From positions 314,992,821 to 315,056,820 of the forward strand of contig NC_057802.1 of assembly GCF_018294505.1 (NCBI RefSeq): DNA of 64,000 bases, read 5' to 3'. Shown in pieces: positions 21,975-34,214 of the stretch. The notes below the pieces were generated by a model that was not told where the DNA came from, did no database searches, and saw only the letters and a list, made by a program, of their open reading frames with translations. The position numbers and the translations under genes are program-made. This DNA is from Triticum aestivum. Its lineage: Eukaryota; Streptophyta; Magnoliopsida; Poales; Poaceae. The first letter of the stretch is position 1. Each line of letters starts with the position of its first letter.

Positions 21975-23706
21975 GACATGTTTGAAGATTTATTTGCTGG
22001 AAATAATGCTTGTCCTAAGCTTGGGGATGCTTTGCTTAATGAATATGATCCTTTGATTCCTTCTATTTTCGATAAGAAAATTTATTATGATGATAGCATG
22101 CCTCCCAAGTAGTATGCAATGTCAACAAGTCTCAAGCATCTAAGCTTGGGGATGCCCCGGTAGGCATCCCACCTTTCTTCTTCAACAATTATCAGTTAGT
22201 ATCGGTTGAGCCTAAGTTTTTGCTTCTTCACATGAGTTGTGCTATCCTTGGAATGTCATTTTATTTTATTTTCCTTGTTGTTTGAATAAAATACTTAGAT
22301 CTGAAAGTTTTTAAATAAAAGAGAGTCTTCACTTAGCCACCTATTTACTTAACTACTCGCTTGATCTTCACTTATATCTTTTTGGAGTAGCTTGTCTTTT
22401 ACTCTTGTGCTTCACTTATATCCTATGAGTAAATTGTTGAATAAATTGAATATCATAAAGTTGAAATCATATCATGCCTAGTGGTAGCTTCACATTGGGT
22501 TTATAAAGTGAAATCTTTTGAGGCTTGACAATCGCAATATTGGTCATACAAGACATTCACGAATAATTAGCGTAAGGAAGAGTACTTTCACATGCAAATA
22601 TACTATCCTAGAAATCTTTTGTGATTGTGAGCCCCCATCAAAATATTATATGCCAAAATTGTTGGCGTTGGACAAGGAAGACAACATAACGATTTATGTT
22701 TGCTCATATTCACACAGAAGTCATATTATCATAGATCCTTCAACATGTGGTGCTTGCCCCCCATCTTTGCTAGCCAAAAATTCCGCACCAAGTAGAGATA
22801 CTACTTGTGCATCCAAAAAACCTTAAACCCAAATCTTATTTTCAAGAGTCCACCATACCTACCTAAGGATTGAGCGAGATCCTTCAAGTAAGTTGCCATC
22901 GGTGCAATAAGGCAATAAAAATTGCTTCTAGAAGTGTTAGATCATTTAGTGTAAGAGAAAATTGAGCGTTGTACGAACTTGTGATGGCAAAGCAATAAAA
23001 GCGACGGACTGCATAATAAAGGTTGCTATCATAAGGGGCAATATAACGTGACGTTCTCTTGCAATAAGGGGTTGAGCATACAAACACATAAGCGCATGGC
23101 AACCTCTGCTTCCCTCTGTGAAGGGCCTATTTTTTACTATTCAGTATTTACTTTTATGCAAAGAGTCAAAGTTTTTCTCTATATTCCTTTTTATTTTTCT
23201 CTTTTGGCAAGCATCATGTGGCGAGGAAAGATCTAGGAACATACGTGTAGTTGAATATGGGTAGCATGAGTTATTATTGTTGACATCACCCTTGTGATGA
23301 ATACGTTGGGAGGCAAACCAATAAGCCCCTACCTTTCTATGTGTCCGGTTGAAAGGTTTTGCTCATGTGTACAAGGTGAGTGTTAGCAATCATAGAAGAC
23401 TATATGATGGTTGAGTATGTGGAGCTCTTACTTAAACTCTGTTGAATAAGTTGAATTGCAATTGCTTGGTGACTGAGAACATAGGTTGTTGGGTTTCAAG
23501 AGAATTCATTGTTTGAACCTTAACATGTGAATTGGTTGCTACTATAACATGAGAAGTTTTATGAGAAAGAAATGTTGTTATGATGCTAGGAAAAGTGATT
23601 GAAATTATCATTGATCAAACGTGTGCACTTTGCTAGCATTCACACTTCAAATTTTTTTTTATCATTTACCTACTCGAGGCCGAGTAGGAATTAAGCTTGG
23701 AGATGC
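21975..23706 (+). other. 3' internal non-coding region with polypurine tract
   Basis: AT-rich sequence without a supported gene. The word AAGCTTGGGGATGC recurs near 21950, 22020 and 22143, and a variant, AAGCTTGGAGATGC, forms the polypurine tract directly before the 3' LTR at 23707. The reverse complement of this region type appears at 62035-64000, in the related minus-strand element. Confidence 0.75.
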
Positions 23707-24328
23707 TGATACGTCTCCAACGTATCTATAATTTATGAAGTATTAATGCTCTTATTTTATCATTCTTGGGTGTTTTACAATCATTTTATAGCAACTCTAT
23801 ATCATTTTTTGGGACTAACCTATTGACCCAGTGCCAGTTGCTGTTTTTTACTTGTTTTTTACATCGCACGAAATCAATATCAAACGGAGTCCAAACGCAA
23901 TGAAACTTTAAGAAGATTTTTTTGGACCAGAAGGAACCCATTGGGCCAGAGCTGCACCTGGGGGGTGCCCCGAGGGGGGCACAACCCACCAGGGTGGCGC
24001 GCCCACATGGGTTGTGCCCACCTTGGTGGCCTCCCGCACCCCCCTCTTTGCACTATAAATTCCCAAATATTCCGAAAACCTTCGGGGTTAACCTAGATCA
24101 GAAGTTCCTCCGCCGCAGGGCTCTGTAGCCACCGAAAACCAATCTAGCCCCGTTCCGCCACCCTGCCGGAGTGGGGAATCATCACCGGTGGCCATCTTCA
24201 TCATCCAGGCGGCCACCACGATGAGGAGGGAGTAGTCCACCCTCGGGGCTGAGGGTTTGTACCAGTAGCTATGTGTTTAATCTCTCTCTCTCTCTTGTGA
24301 TCTATATCATGGGCTTTGTTAATATAGT
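23707..24328 (+). repeat. 3' LTR of the 16-kb element, left part
   Basis: Starts TGATACGTCTCC after the polypurine tract and matches 19122-19760, with a short deletion in the GC-rich leader. It is interrupted after the target site atagt (24324-24328). Confidence 0.93.
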
Positions 24329-25994
24329 TGAAAGTGCAACTATCCCTGGGTGGTTTTGGTAATTCCTAACAACATATAGCTCATTGAGCTAATGCTATTT
24401 CAAGATAAATATTTTAGGAAAGCTCAATGTTTGTCATGGCATGGATTAGAAAGTGGACCCCTCAAAATGCTAAGGACAAAAGATTGGCTCAAGCTCAAAG
24501 CACAAGACTCAACATTTAACTTTTAGTGATCCAAGATCACATTGAGTCCATAGGAAAAGCCAATACTATTAAAAGGGTGTGAGGTGTTGCTTAATGAGTT
24601 ACTTGCACAAAATGCTTAGTGATATGCTCCAAAAACCCTCAACTACTTTCTCATATCCACATATGTCCCAAACCAAAAGTCAAACTCGGCCCCACCGAAA
24701 CTTTCTATCCGGCGCCACCGAGTTCACTTGACATAGCCGCTGCCACAAACCCTAGTCACTTCGGTCTCACCGATAGGGATCTCGGTCTCACCGAGATGGG
24801 ATTGCAACCTCTCTGTTTCCCTTCGTAACGTTTCGGTCCAACCGAGATGAGCAATCGGTCCCACCGAGATTGCAATGCAAACTCTCTGTTCCCCTTCGTA
24901 ACGTTTCGGTCTAACCGAGATTAGCGAATCGGTCCAACCGAGTTTGCCTGACCAACTCTCTGTTTGCTTATTATCAAAATCGGTCCCACCGAGTTTGTGT
25001 AATCGGTCTCACCGAGATTACATTATGTCCTAACCCTAATGGAATCGGTCCCACCGAGTTGACATGTCGGTCCCACCGAAAATCCTAACGTTCACATTTT
25101 GAACTAAATCGGTCTAACCGAGTTTTATAATTCGGTCCCACCGAGTTTGGTGACTTGTGTGTAACGGTTAGATTTTGTGTGGAGGCTATATATACCCCTC
25201 CACCCACTCTTCATTCGTGGAGAGAGCCATCAGAACATGCCTACACTTCCAACATACATTTTCTGAGAGAGAACCACCTACACTTGTGTTGAGGTCAAGA
25301 TATTCCATTCCAACCACATAAATCTTGATCTCTGGCCTTCCCAAGTTGCTTTCCACTCAAATCATCTTTCTACCAAATCCAATCCTATGAGAGAGAGTTG
25401 AGTGTTGGGGAGACTATCATTTGAAGCACAAGAGCAAGGAGTTCATCATCAACACACCATCTATTACGTTTTCGAGAGTGGTGTCTCCTAGATTGGCTAG
25501 GTGTCACATGGGAGCCTCCGTCAAGATTGTGGAGTTGAACCAAGGAGTTTGTACGGGCAAGGAGATCGCCTACTTCGTGAAGATCTACCCTATTGAGGCA
25601 AGTCCTTCGTGGGCGATGGCCATGGTGGGATAGACAAGGTTGCTTCTTCGTGGACCCTTCGTGGGTGGAGCCCTCCGTGGACTCACACAACCGTTACCCT
25701 TCGTGGGTTGAAGTCTCCATCAACGTGGATGTACGATAGCACCACCTATCGGAACCACGGATAAAAAATCTCTGTGTCCACATTGCGTTTGCTCCCTCCA
25801 AACTCCTCCCTTTACCTTCATATGCAATTGTTTTACATTCCGCTGCTATACCCTTAGAATTGCATGTGTAGGTTGATTACTTGATTTGTGATAAGTTGCT
25901 AAAATCTGCCAAGACTTAAAATTGGGAAAAGGCTAGATTTTTATTTGGTCAAGTAGTCTAATCACCCCCCTCTAGACATACTTTCGATCCTACA
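24329..25994 (+). repeat. 5' LTR of the Sirevirus-like element
   Basis: 1666 bp, TGAAAGTGCAAC to GATCCTACA. About fourteen CGGT-NNN-ACCG palindromes lie between 24670 and 25150, upstream of a TATATATA box near 25186. The 3' LTR (1670 bp) is the same, with scattered substitutions of a few percent by eye. An ORF at 25421-25633 is repeated identically in frame in the other LTR but has no family resemblance. Confidence 0.94.
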
Positions 25995-25996
25995 AG

Positions 25997-26008
25997 TGGT
26001 ATCAGAGC
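25997..26008 (+). promoter_or_regulatory. Primer-binding site, initiator tRNA-Met
   Basis: TGGTATCAGAGC begins two bases after the LTR end. It is the standard Copia primer site. Confidence 0.93.
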
Positions 26009-26079
26009 TTTGGTCTCCATTTGCCTTGATTTCCATAGCTTTTGGTGATCATAGCCTTGGTTTCACAACCTAGGAGAGT

Positions 26080-28224
26080 TTGGCGTCTAGTGAGGGAAAT
26101 TACCACAGTAGAGGTCCTTACTTTGATGGTACTAATTTTGCTAGTTGGAAGCATAAGATGAAAATGCATATTCTTGGACATAACCCCGCCATTTGGCTAT
26201 TGTGTGTATTGGCTTGCAAGGTGAATTCTTTGATGGGAGAGAACCGAACCGTGAAGCTACTGCGGAAGAGTTGAAGATGCTGCAATACAATGCTCAAGCT
26301 TGTGATATTCTCTTCAACGGATTGTGCCCCGAAGAATTCAACAAAATCAGCCGTCTTGAGAATTCAAAGGAAATTTGGGATACTTTGATTGATATGCACA
26401 AAGGTACCGACTCCGTCAAGGAATCCAAATTGGATGTGCTTCAAAGTCAACTTGACAAGTTCAAAATGAAGGATGGTGAAGGTGTCGCTGAGCGAGTACT
26501 CTAGGCTTGCTCTCATCACAAATGAGATTGCCGGCTTAGGAAGTGAAGAGATGACTGATAGATTCATAATCAAGAAGATCCTAAGAGCCTTGGATGGAAA
26601 ATATGATACCGTGTGCACATTGATCCAAATGATGCCCAATTAAAAAGATCTCGAGCCAACGGAAGTCATTGAAAAAATTGTTGCTCATGAGATGTCACTT
26701 AAAGATAAGGAAGAGCTCCACAACAAGTCAAGTGGTTCTTACAAAGCCTCATGTGAAGCTCCCACATCATCAAGTGAGAAACAAACCTTCAATGAAGAAT
26801 TGAGCCTAATGGTGAAGAACTTCAACAAATTCTACAAGAGTAGAAGCAAGGAAAGAAGCTCCAAGTCAAGGACCTACAATGACAAGAGATCTTCAAGTCG
26901 TGAAAGAAATTGCTACAATTGTGGAAGACCCGGACACTACTCAAATGAGTGTACGGTTCCCTACAAAAGAAGAGAAGATTCTCCCAAGAGAAGAAGTAGA
27001 AGAGAAGAATCACCACCAAGAGAGAGAAGGAGTAGAGATGATCGCTATGAATGAAGACCCTCTCGGAGAAGCAAGGATTCAGAAAGGAAGGACAAGTCAT
27101 CGAAGAGCTACACAAAAAGAAGACATCAAGCTCATGTTGGTGAATGGGTATCCGGCTCCGACTCCGAATATACTCAAGATGAAGGTGTTGTCGGTCTAGC
27201 ACTTGTGTCAACCAACTCCTATGACATATTTGACTCTCCAAACGAAGGAATTGGAAGATGCTTCATGGCTAAAGGTCCAAAGGTAACACACCCCGAGTAT
27301 GTTGATTTCAATAGTGATGAAGATGATTTTCTAGGAGATGATGATTTACTTGTTGACAACTCTAGTTATGAAAACTATGAACTTCCTATTAATCATGATA
27401 ATCAAGATAAAACAAATGACGATGATAAGAAGGAGATTGAGCGTCTAAATAAAGAACTAAACACTCTTAAGTTAGCTCATGAAACTACCTTGGAAGATCA
27501 TCGAGAACTTTTAAAGACTCGTGAGAAGCTACGCTTTGAAAAGCTCAACCTTGAGCAAGAGCATGAGTTGTTAAAAGCAATCAATGATGATCTTCGCAAG
27601 AAAAGTTCTTCTTACATTGCCAAGCATTTACTCTTGTCTACTTACATGCCACAAGTTAAATCTAGCAACAAGAACAAGAAAGATTCTTCCTCTAGTAGTA
27701 ACAACAATCATGCTAAATCCAATGTTGTTGATTCTAGTAGTTCTCTTGATTCCACTAATGATTCTCTTAGCCAAGTTACACTTGAGCAAGAAAATAGCTT
27801 ATTGAAGGGAATTATAGAGAAAGGTGTTTACAAGAGTCTTGCTGGAAGTAAGCAATTTGAGGAAATTGTACGCAAGCAAGGAAGACACCGGAAGAATCAA
27901 GGTGTTGGTTTTGAACGAAAGTTCAATGCCAATGGAGTTGAGTGGGAAGAAGATCAATACCCCAAGACGAAGTTTGTTCCTCAACAAGAGAAGTATGATC
28001 CTACTTCTTTCCAAGGAACACAAGCTCAAGATGATCTTCCACCACAAGACCACAAGCTAAAAGGCAAGGACAAGCTTCAAGAGGAGATTGATGCATTTGA
28101 AGAAGCACCTAAGGCCTTGGTCAAGTGGGTTCCCAAGACTACATCAAGTTCCACTTCATCAAGTACGACTACAACTCCAAGGATTCCCATCAAGATGGTG
28201 TGGATCCCTAAGAAGAAGAACTAG
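26080..28224 (+). pseudogene. Sirevirus-like gag, disrupted
   Basis: The homologous reading starts at TTG (26080), where an ATG would be expected. The frame changes near 26200 and again near 26490. In-frame stops are TAA at 26641-26643 and TGA at 27052-27054, after which the frame is open to 28224. Order: DUF4219/UBN2-type capsid region (YFDGTNFASWKHKM), a Ser/Arg-rich basic region, the CCHC knuckle CYNCGRPGHYSNEC (about 26910-26950), an acidic linker, a long Glu/Leu/Lys coiled coil (about 27430-27600), a Ser/Asn-rich low-complexity stretch and a basic C-terminus ending KMVWIPKKKN. The ending is the usual gag-protease border, but protease coding does not follow. Confidence 0.88.
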
Positions 28225-29983
28225 AGAGTTCTTGAGGGTGACTCCGCCAACATACTTCACTCTTATCATTTTGGCAAGGACAAGTGCAAACAACTTCCAT
28301 ATCTTGCACTAGTTCAAGGAGTCACAAACCCTCTTGTTGGTAAGACAAGGGACAAGGTAACCTAATGCATTCATGGACATCATCTCATGTGAACATCACT
28401 CTATGTCTATGGATATCCTTGTTTGTTCCTTGTGGGACTAACCCGTGTAGGTATTGAAAGTGCAACTCACTCCAAAGGATTGCTCCGAATGATCTACATC
28501 AACATTGAGCATCTACATCTTCAACACCTACATGAAGTCATCATCGACAAAACCCAAGGTTAGTTCATCCCTCTTAGGGGGGATATCACATCTAGGGGGA
28601 GCTTTACTCTAATCAATTGAGCTAAAGCAACTCTAATGATGTGAGCACAACAATGCTTTATGTAAAAGTGGCAACCCCACTTGTGCTTAAACGATGAGTA
28701 TGACCTATGATCAAATGTTCTCATTTGACTCCTAAGTCAATATACTCATATATAGATGACCTAGTCATCGCCAAATTGCTTGATAGATGCTAGAGTGATT
28801 GTGCATGCTTTGTCACATATTTCATTTGTCATTTTATTGTGTGAGCATGTTGGATGCATATTTTACTCATTCGAGGACATCCATTTGTTGCTTTGATTGT
28901 TTGGCTTTTTCTCTTTTGCCAAATGGATGGACAAGAATGCCTAAGAACTCCCTCTAGCTATCTATGCTTTTCTCGTCTCAAACTCTATTCATGCTACATC
29001 ACAAAGTTTGATCAAGTCAGATTCGAACCACTCTGTGTGAGGAGCACTCGGAGTCCCCGATTCGTCATAGACTTAAACTTCCAAAACCTCTTTGTGCATT
29101 TCGGTATGACCGAGTCATCCATTTCGGTCACACCGAGATCACTAAGTTGATCTAGGTTTTCAATCTCGGTGCAACCGATTTGAACTTTTCGGTCACACCG
29201 AGTTGCAGTAACCGCTTGCGATTCTGCATCTCGGTGCCACCGAGTTGTTCCACTCGGTCACACCGACAGGGTCGGGATATATAAACCCACGGGTGAGATT
29301 TTGGAAATTTCTTCGAAACCTCTCAGCCCGCGCGTATCCTGCTCTGCCGCCTCGGGTCTCCGGATCGTCTTCTCGCCGCCAGCGACCTCCCGCCGCTGGT
29401 TTCCATCGCCGTCAACGGAATTCTGCCCCTCCGTTGCCGCCGTAGCGAACTCCGCCGAACTAGGGTACGAGTTCGATCCTTTGTGCTATTCTTTTACCTC
29501 TGATTCGTAGCACATTGCTCTGCCATGATCATCACCACGTATGCAAACACTCTATCCACTGAAAACATCCTTTAGGTTAGGTTTGATTTGAAAATTTAGG
29601 GTTAGGTCTTCGCCGAACTCATCTCGGACCAACCGAGTTGTAGAAATCGGTCTCACCGATTTGGCTTAGGCCATTGCACTTGCACTTTCGGTCTGACCGA
29701 AAACTGCAAATCGGTGTGACCGAGTTCGATTCTTTGTGAAACCATAGCAGTCTCGGTGCCACCGAACTGTGACTCGGTCTGACCGAGTTCACTAGTTTAG
29801 GTTCCAAAAGCTGCTTCGGTGTCACCGAGTTTACAAATCGGTAGATTTGAAATGCTTTCTGTGAAGACCTAAAACTAAGTTTTTAAGTCATCTGTTTTAC
29901 AAAAACTCTGCACTTTGTGATGCTCATCCACTCTACCTCATCTATATCTATTCACAGGGTCTGTTGTCAGTAAGTTTGCAGAG
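28225..29983 (+). other. Region occupying the place of pol; palindrome-rich
   Basis: No protease, integrase or reverse transcriptase motif is found in any frame here. 28225-28900 is AT-rich with two GGGGGGA/GGGGGAG runs near 28577 and 28594. From about 29100 to 29840 there are roughly fourteen CGGT-NNN-ACCG palindromes in two clusters, separated by a GC-rich block (29300-29460) that has CT-rich, 5'-UTR-like composition. The second ORF starts at 29984, so this may act as its promoter or leader. ORFs here such as 28854-29150 and 29245-29445 are unsupported. Confidence 0.7.
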
Positions 29984-32051
29984 ATGTCTGATCAAAGTGA
30001 CAGTCAGAACAGGTCTGAGGAACATGTGCAGATGAGTGAGGGCTCAGATCCCTCTAGCACTTCTGATGAAGGCAGTAGGAGCACTCCCAGCAACTTTCCA
30101 AAGGCAGCAACCAGATCTAGGAAGAAGCGAACCTCAGAATCTGAGGATGAGGATTATGTTGCCACTGAGGAGGAAGTAAGCTCCAAAAAGAAGGTGCTAA
30201 AAAAGGAGTATGGAACAACTGTTGCAAGTAAGCCAGGGCTGAATAAGAAGGCACCAGCAAGGAGGATCCCAATGTCAAAGCCAAGGAAGGTAGCAACAGG
30301 AGAAACAATGAAATTCACCATAGAATCAGATGATGCTGAAGCAGCAGGTGATGGCCAGAAAAATAAGAGGGCAAGAACCACTACTGCAAAAGTTCTTGGC
30401 AAGCCCTCAATGATGAGAGATTCTGAAGAGGAAGAAGAAGAGAATGCTGCACCAGCACCCACAGCTCAGAAGCTTATGGGAGATGCTATAAAGGCAGGGG
30501 CTGCTCCCTCTAAGCCTAAGTCTGCTCCCAAAGCTCCAGCTCAGAAGCCTAGTAAACCCAAGAGGAACACCAGAAGTATACCTGCTGAGGAAAAGAACAA
30601 GGCCCTAGTGCCTCAAGCTGAAGAAGAAGATGATGATTCACTTGTTTTGAGGAAGTTGAAGCCCAAGATTCCTGACCATAATGATGCTCATCCAGTAGCT
30701 GAAGACATGCATATCAGAAAGGATGCTGGACTGAGATTGTGGAGACAGTCTGATCCTTATGCTGTGAGGAGGAGGACAGCAGTTGATTACAGGTTCCACA
30801 CAAAATAACAACAAGACTTCTATGAGACTATTTTGATTGACAAGAAGCCCATTGTCTATGACATGAGATGGGTGGATTGGGAATACATCAAGGAAAATGA
30901 AGATCACTTTCCAGGAGTTTATGACAGCTTCAAAGCATGTGGAGTAGATGAGTTTGTTGGACAGAAGCTCACTAAATGGAATGATGAGCTGATCATGCAG
31001 TTTTACTCCACTGCTCACTTTTACCCAGATGGGAAGATCATTTGGATGTCAGAAGGTACTAGGTACCAATCCATAGTTGAAGAATGGGCCAAGCTGATAA
31101 ATGCCCCTGAAGAACATGAAGATGACTTGGATGTATATGCCACCAAGAAGAAAGACCACAACACTATGGCCAACATGTACAAGGAGATCCCAGATAAAGC
31201 TTTGGAGACACACAAGCTTGGATCAGTACACTTCTTGTTGTCTGGTCTGCCTACCATCAAATGGATCCTTAGGCACACATTGCTACCCAAATCTGGAGAT
31301 CACAAGATGATCAGAGGACATGCTATCAATTTTCTACATTTGTTTGATGTGCCTCAGAAGTTCAAGGTTATGAGTTTGATTGTGAAACAATCAAGAGGAC
31401 AACTGTTGATCAGAAGAGAAGCTGTGGGTATGCTCCACACATTCAGGAGCTCATCAACTCCAAGATGGGCACAGGAACATATCTGTTGGATAAGGAGCAT
31501 CTACCCTTACATCCTGATTTTGAAGATAACACTGTTGTGATGAATGAGGAGGAACCATCATCAGTTCAAGCATAGGAGAAGAGAGCCAAAGCAAAGGTTG
31601 AGAAAGATGCCAAGATGCCAAGTGTTGAAGAGGCATCTCAAGTTTTCCTGAAGAGCAAGCAAGATCAACTTGGATATCTGATCTAGTCTACACTGAGAAT
31701 TGAGAAGGGCTTGGCCACCCTGACTCAAAACCGGGAGAGCTTGGAGAGGATCATAGAAACCAAATTTTATGATCTTGATTTGAAGGTAACTGAGATTCAA
31801 ACAGCAGTTGAGCAGCTTCAGGAGGAAGCAGAAGAGAAGAGAGGCAAGGCAACTACTGATGCATTTGAGCGAGTGCCTAGAGGACAGAGGTCTGCTGCAG
31901 TGCCAGTGAGAGATTCTAGAGCTACAGCATCAGCACCAGCAGCTACAGCTCCAGTGCCACCTCCAGCAGCCACTCCACCAGCTCCAACTACATCCACAGA
32001 TGCCTTCGTCCTTGGAGTTCTCTCTACACCACCTCCCGAAGACCAAGCTTG
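29984..32051 (+). pseudogene. Second ORF of Sirevirus-like element (extra 3' ORF), disrupted
   Basis: Some Sireviruses carry an additional ORF after pol, sometimes called envelope-like; its function is unproven. Here residues 1-250 are highly charged and low-complexity (Ser/Glu/Lys, EEEEEE near 30430). A conserved globular part follows (DMRWVDWEYIKEN, WMSEGTRYQSIVEEWAKL, about 30850-31420), then a C-terminal coiled coil and a Pro/Ala-rich tail. Lesions: in-frame TAA at 30806-30808, a frame change near 31400-31428, and TAG at 31573-31575 and 31684-31686. No clear signal peptide or membrane segment is seen, which argues against a working envelope protein. Confidence 0.78.
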
Positions 32052-32539
32052 AGAGACGCATAACACTATGCATATTTGAAATTTTTGGTAACTTGTTGTC
32101 AAAGGGGGAGAAATATGTATAGATCATAGGCTTCGAGAGAGAGTGTCTTGCTTTTTATCTCTCTTGCTTTTGGTTGAACTTTTTATTGTGTGAGATACTT
32201 GTTTGATCATGTGGTTGATCATTTGCTACCTTAATGCTTGTTTGGATGATACTATCTTTTATATCTTATATATGATCATTCACTTGCTTAGTGATGAGTG
32301 CATGCTTTTAATTTCTATCATTTTGAGCGCTCCACCAAGATGTATGTGACATGGAAGAGTAACCCATGATCCTAATCGATTGTGCATTTGCATTCAAAAG
32401 CAAATTTTAAATATGCACAAATTTAGGGGGAGCTCTTGCTTATCACATACTTCTGAAAGCGACGATGTTTTTCAATCCTATGATCATTTGTCGAAGCTTT
32501 GATCTATATGTTGTCATCAATTACCAAAAAGGGGGAGAT
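32052..32539 (+). other. 3' UTR with two Sirevirus-type purine tracts
   Basis: CAAAGGGGGAGA at 32100-32111 and AAAAAGGGGGAGAT at 32526-32539, the latter directly before the 3' LTR. Multiple polypurine tracts of this form are characteristic of Sireviruses. No coding sequence is seen. Confidence 0.85.
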
Positions 32540-34209
32540 TGAAAGTGCAACTATCCCTGGGTGGTTTTGGTAATTCCTAACAACATATAGCTCATTGAGC
32601 TAATGCTATTTCAAGATAAATATTTCAGGAAAGATAAATGTTTGGCATGGCATGGATTAGAAAGTGGACCCCTCAAAATGCTAAGGACAAAAGATTGGCT
32701 CAAGCTCAAAGCACAAGACTCTACATTTTACTTTTAGTGATCCAAGATCACATTGAGTCCATAGGAAAAGCCAATACTATTAAAAGGGGGTGAGGTGTTG
32801 CTTAATGAGTTACTTGCTCAAAATGCTTAGTGATATGCTCCAAAAACCCTCAACTACTTTCTCATATCCACATATGTCCCAAACCAAAAGTCAAACTCGG
32901 CCCCACCGAAACTTTCTATCCGGCGCCACCGAGTTCACTTGACATAGCCACTGCCACAAACCCTAGTCACTTCGGTCTCACCGATAGGGATCTCGGTCTC
33001 ACCGAGATGGGATTGCAACCTCTCTGTTTCCCTTCGTAATGTTTCGGTCCAACCGAGATGAGCGATCGGTCCCACCGAGATTGCAATGCAAACTCTCTGT
33101 TTCCCCTTCGTAATGTTTCGGTCTAACCGAGATGAGCGAATCGGTCCCACCGAGTTTGCCTGACCAACTCTCTGTTTGTCTATTACCAAAATCGGTCCCA
33201 CCGAGTTTGTGTAATCGGTCTCACCGAGATTACGTTATGCCCTAACCCTAATGGAATCGGTCCCACCGAGTTGACATGTCGGTCCCACCGAAAATCCTAA
33301 CATTCACATTTTGAACTAAATCGTTCTGACCGAGTTTTATAATTCGGTCCCACCGAGTTTGGTGATTTGTGTCTAATGGTTAGATTTTGTCTGGACGCTA
33401 TATATACCCCTCCACCCACTCTTCATTCGTGGAGAGAGCCATCAGAACATGCCTACACTTCCAACATACATTTTCTGAGAGAGAACCACCTACACTTGTG
33501 TTGAGGTCAAGATATTCCATTCCAACCACATAAATCTTGATCTCTAGCCTTCCCCAAGTTGCTTTCCACTCAAATCATCTTTCTACCAAATCCAATCCTA
33601 TGAGAGAGAGTTGAGTGTTGGGGAGACTATCATTTGAAGCACAAGAGCAAGGAGTTCATCATCAACACACCATCTATTACCTTTTGGAGAGTGGTGTCTC
33701 CTAGATTGGCTAGGTGTCACTTGGGAGCCTCCGTCAAGATTGTGGAGTTGAACCAAGGAGTTTGTACGGGCAAGGAGATCGCCTACTTCGTGAAGATCTA
33801 CCCTAGTGAGGCAAGTCCTTCGTGGGCGATGGCCATGGTGGGATAGACAAGGTTGCTTCTTCGTGGACCCTTCGTGGGTGGAGCCCTCCGTGGACTCGAG
33901 CAACCGTTACCCTTCGTGGGTTGAAGTCTCCATCAACGTGGATGTACGATAGCACCACCTATCGGAACCACGGATAAAAATCTCCGTGTCTACATTGCGT
34001 TTGCTCCCTCCAAACTCCTCCCTTTACCTTCATATGCAATTGTTTTACATTCCGCTGCTACACTCTTAGAATTGCATGTGTAGGTTGATTACTTGATTTG
34101 TGCTAAGTTGCTAAAATCTGCCAAGACTTAAAATTGGGAAAAGGCTAGATTTTTATTTGGTCTAGTAGTCTAATCACCCCCCCCCTCTAGACATACTTTC
34201 GATCCTACA
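32540..34209 (+). repeat. 3' LTR of the Sirevirus-like element
   Basis: 1670 bp, the same ends and palindrome array as the 5' LTR. Both termini are intact and followed by the atagt duplication. Confidence 0.94.
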
Positions 34210-34214
34210 ATAGT

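Larger units (their letters stand above)
24329..34209 (+). mobile_element. Sirevirus-like Copia element lacking pol, nested in an LTR
   Basis: 9.88 kb from TG at 24329 to CA at 34209, flanked by perfect atagt duplications (24324-24328 and 34210-34214). LTRs are 24329-25994 and 32540-34209. The order is LTR, tRNA-Met PBS, long gag (26080-28224), a non-coding stretch, a second ORF (29984-32051), a 3' UTR with two AAAGGGGGAGA tracts, and LTR. A gag with long coiled-coil C-terminus, an extra ORF near the 3' end and repeated AAAGGGGGAG purine tracts are hallmarks of the Sirevirus clade (Maximus-like in Triticeae). Protease, integrase, reverse transcriptase and RNase H are all absent. Confidence 0.92.

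Noticed and set aside
25421..25633. 70-residue frame conserved at 33634-33846
   Set aside because: The conservation is explained by the two positions being the 5' and 3' LTRs of one element.
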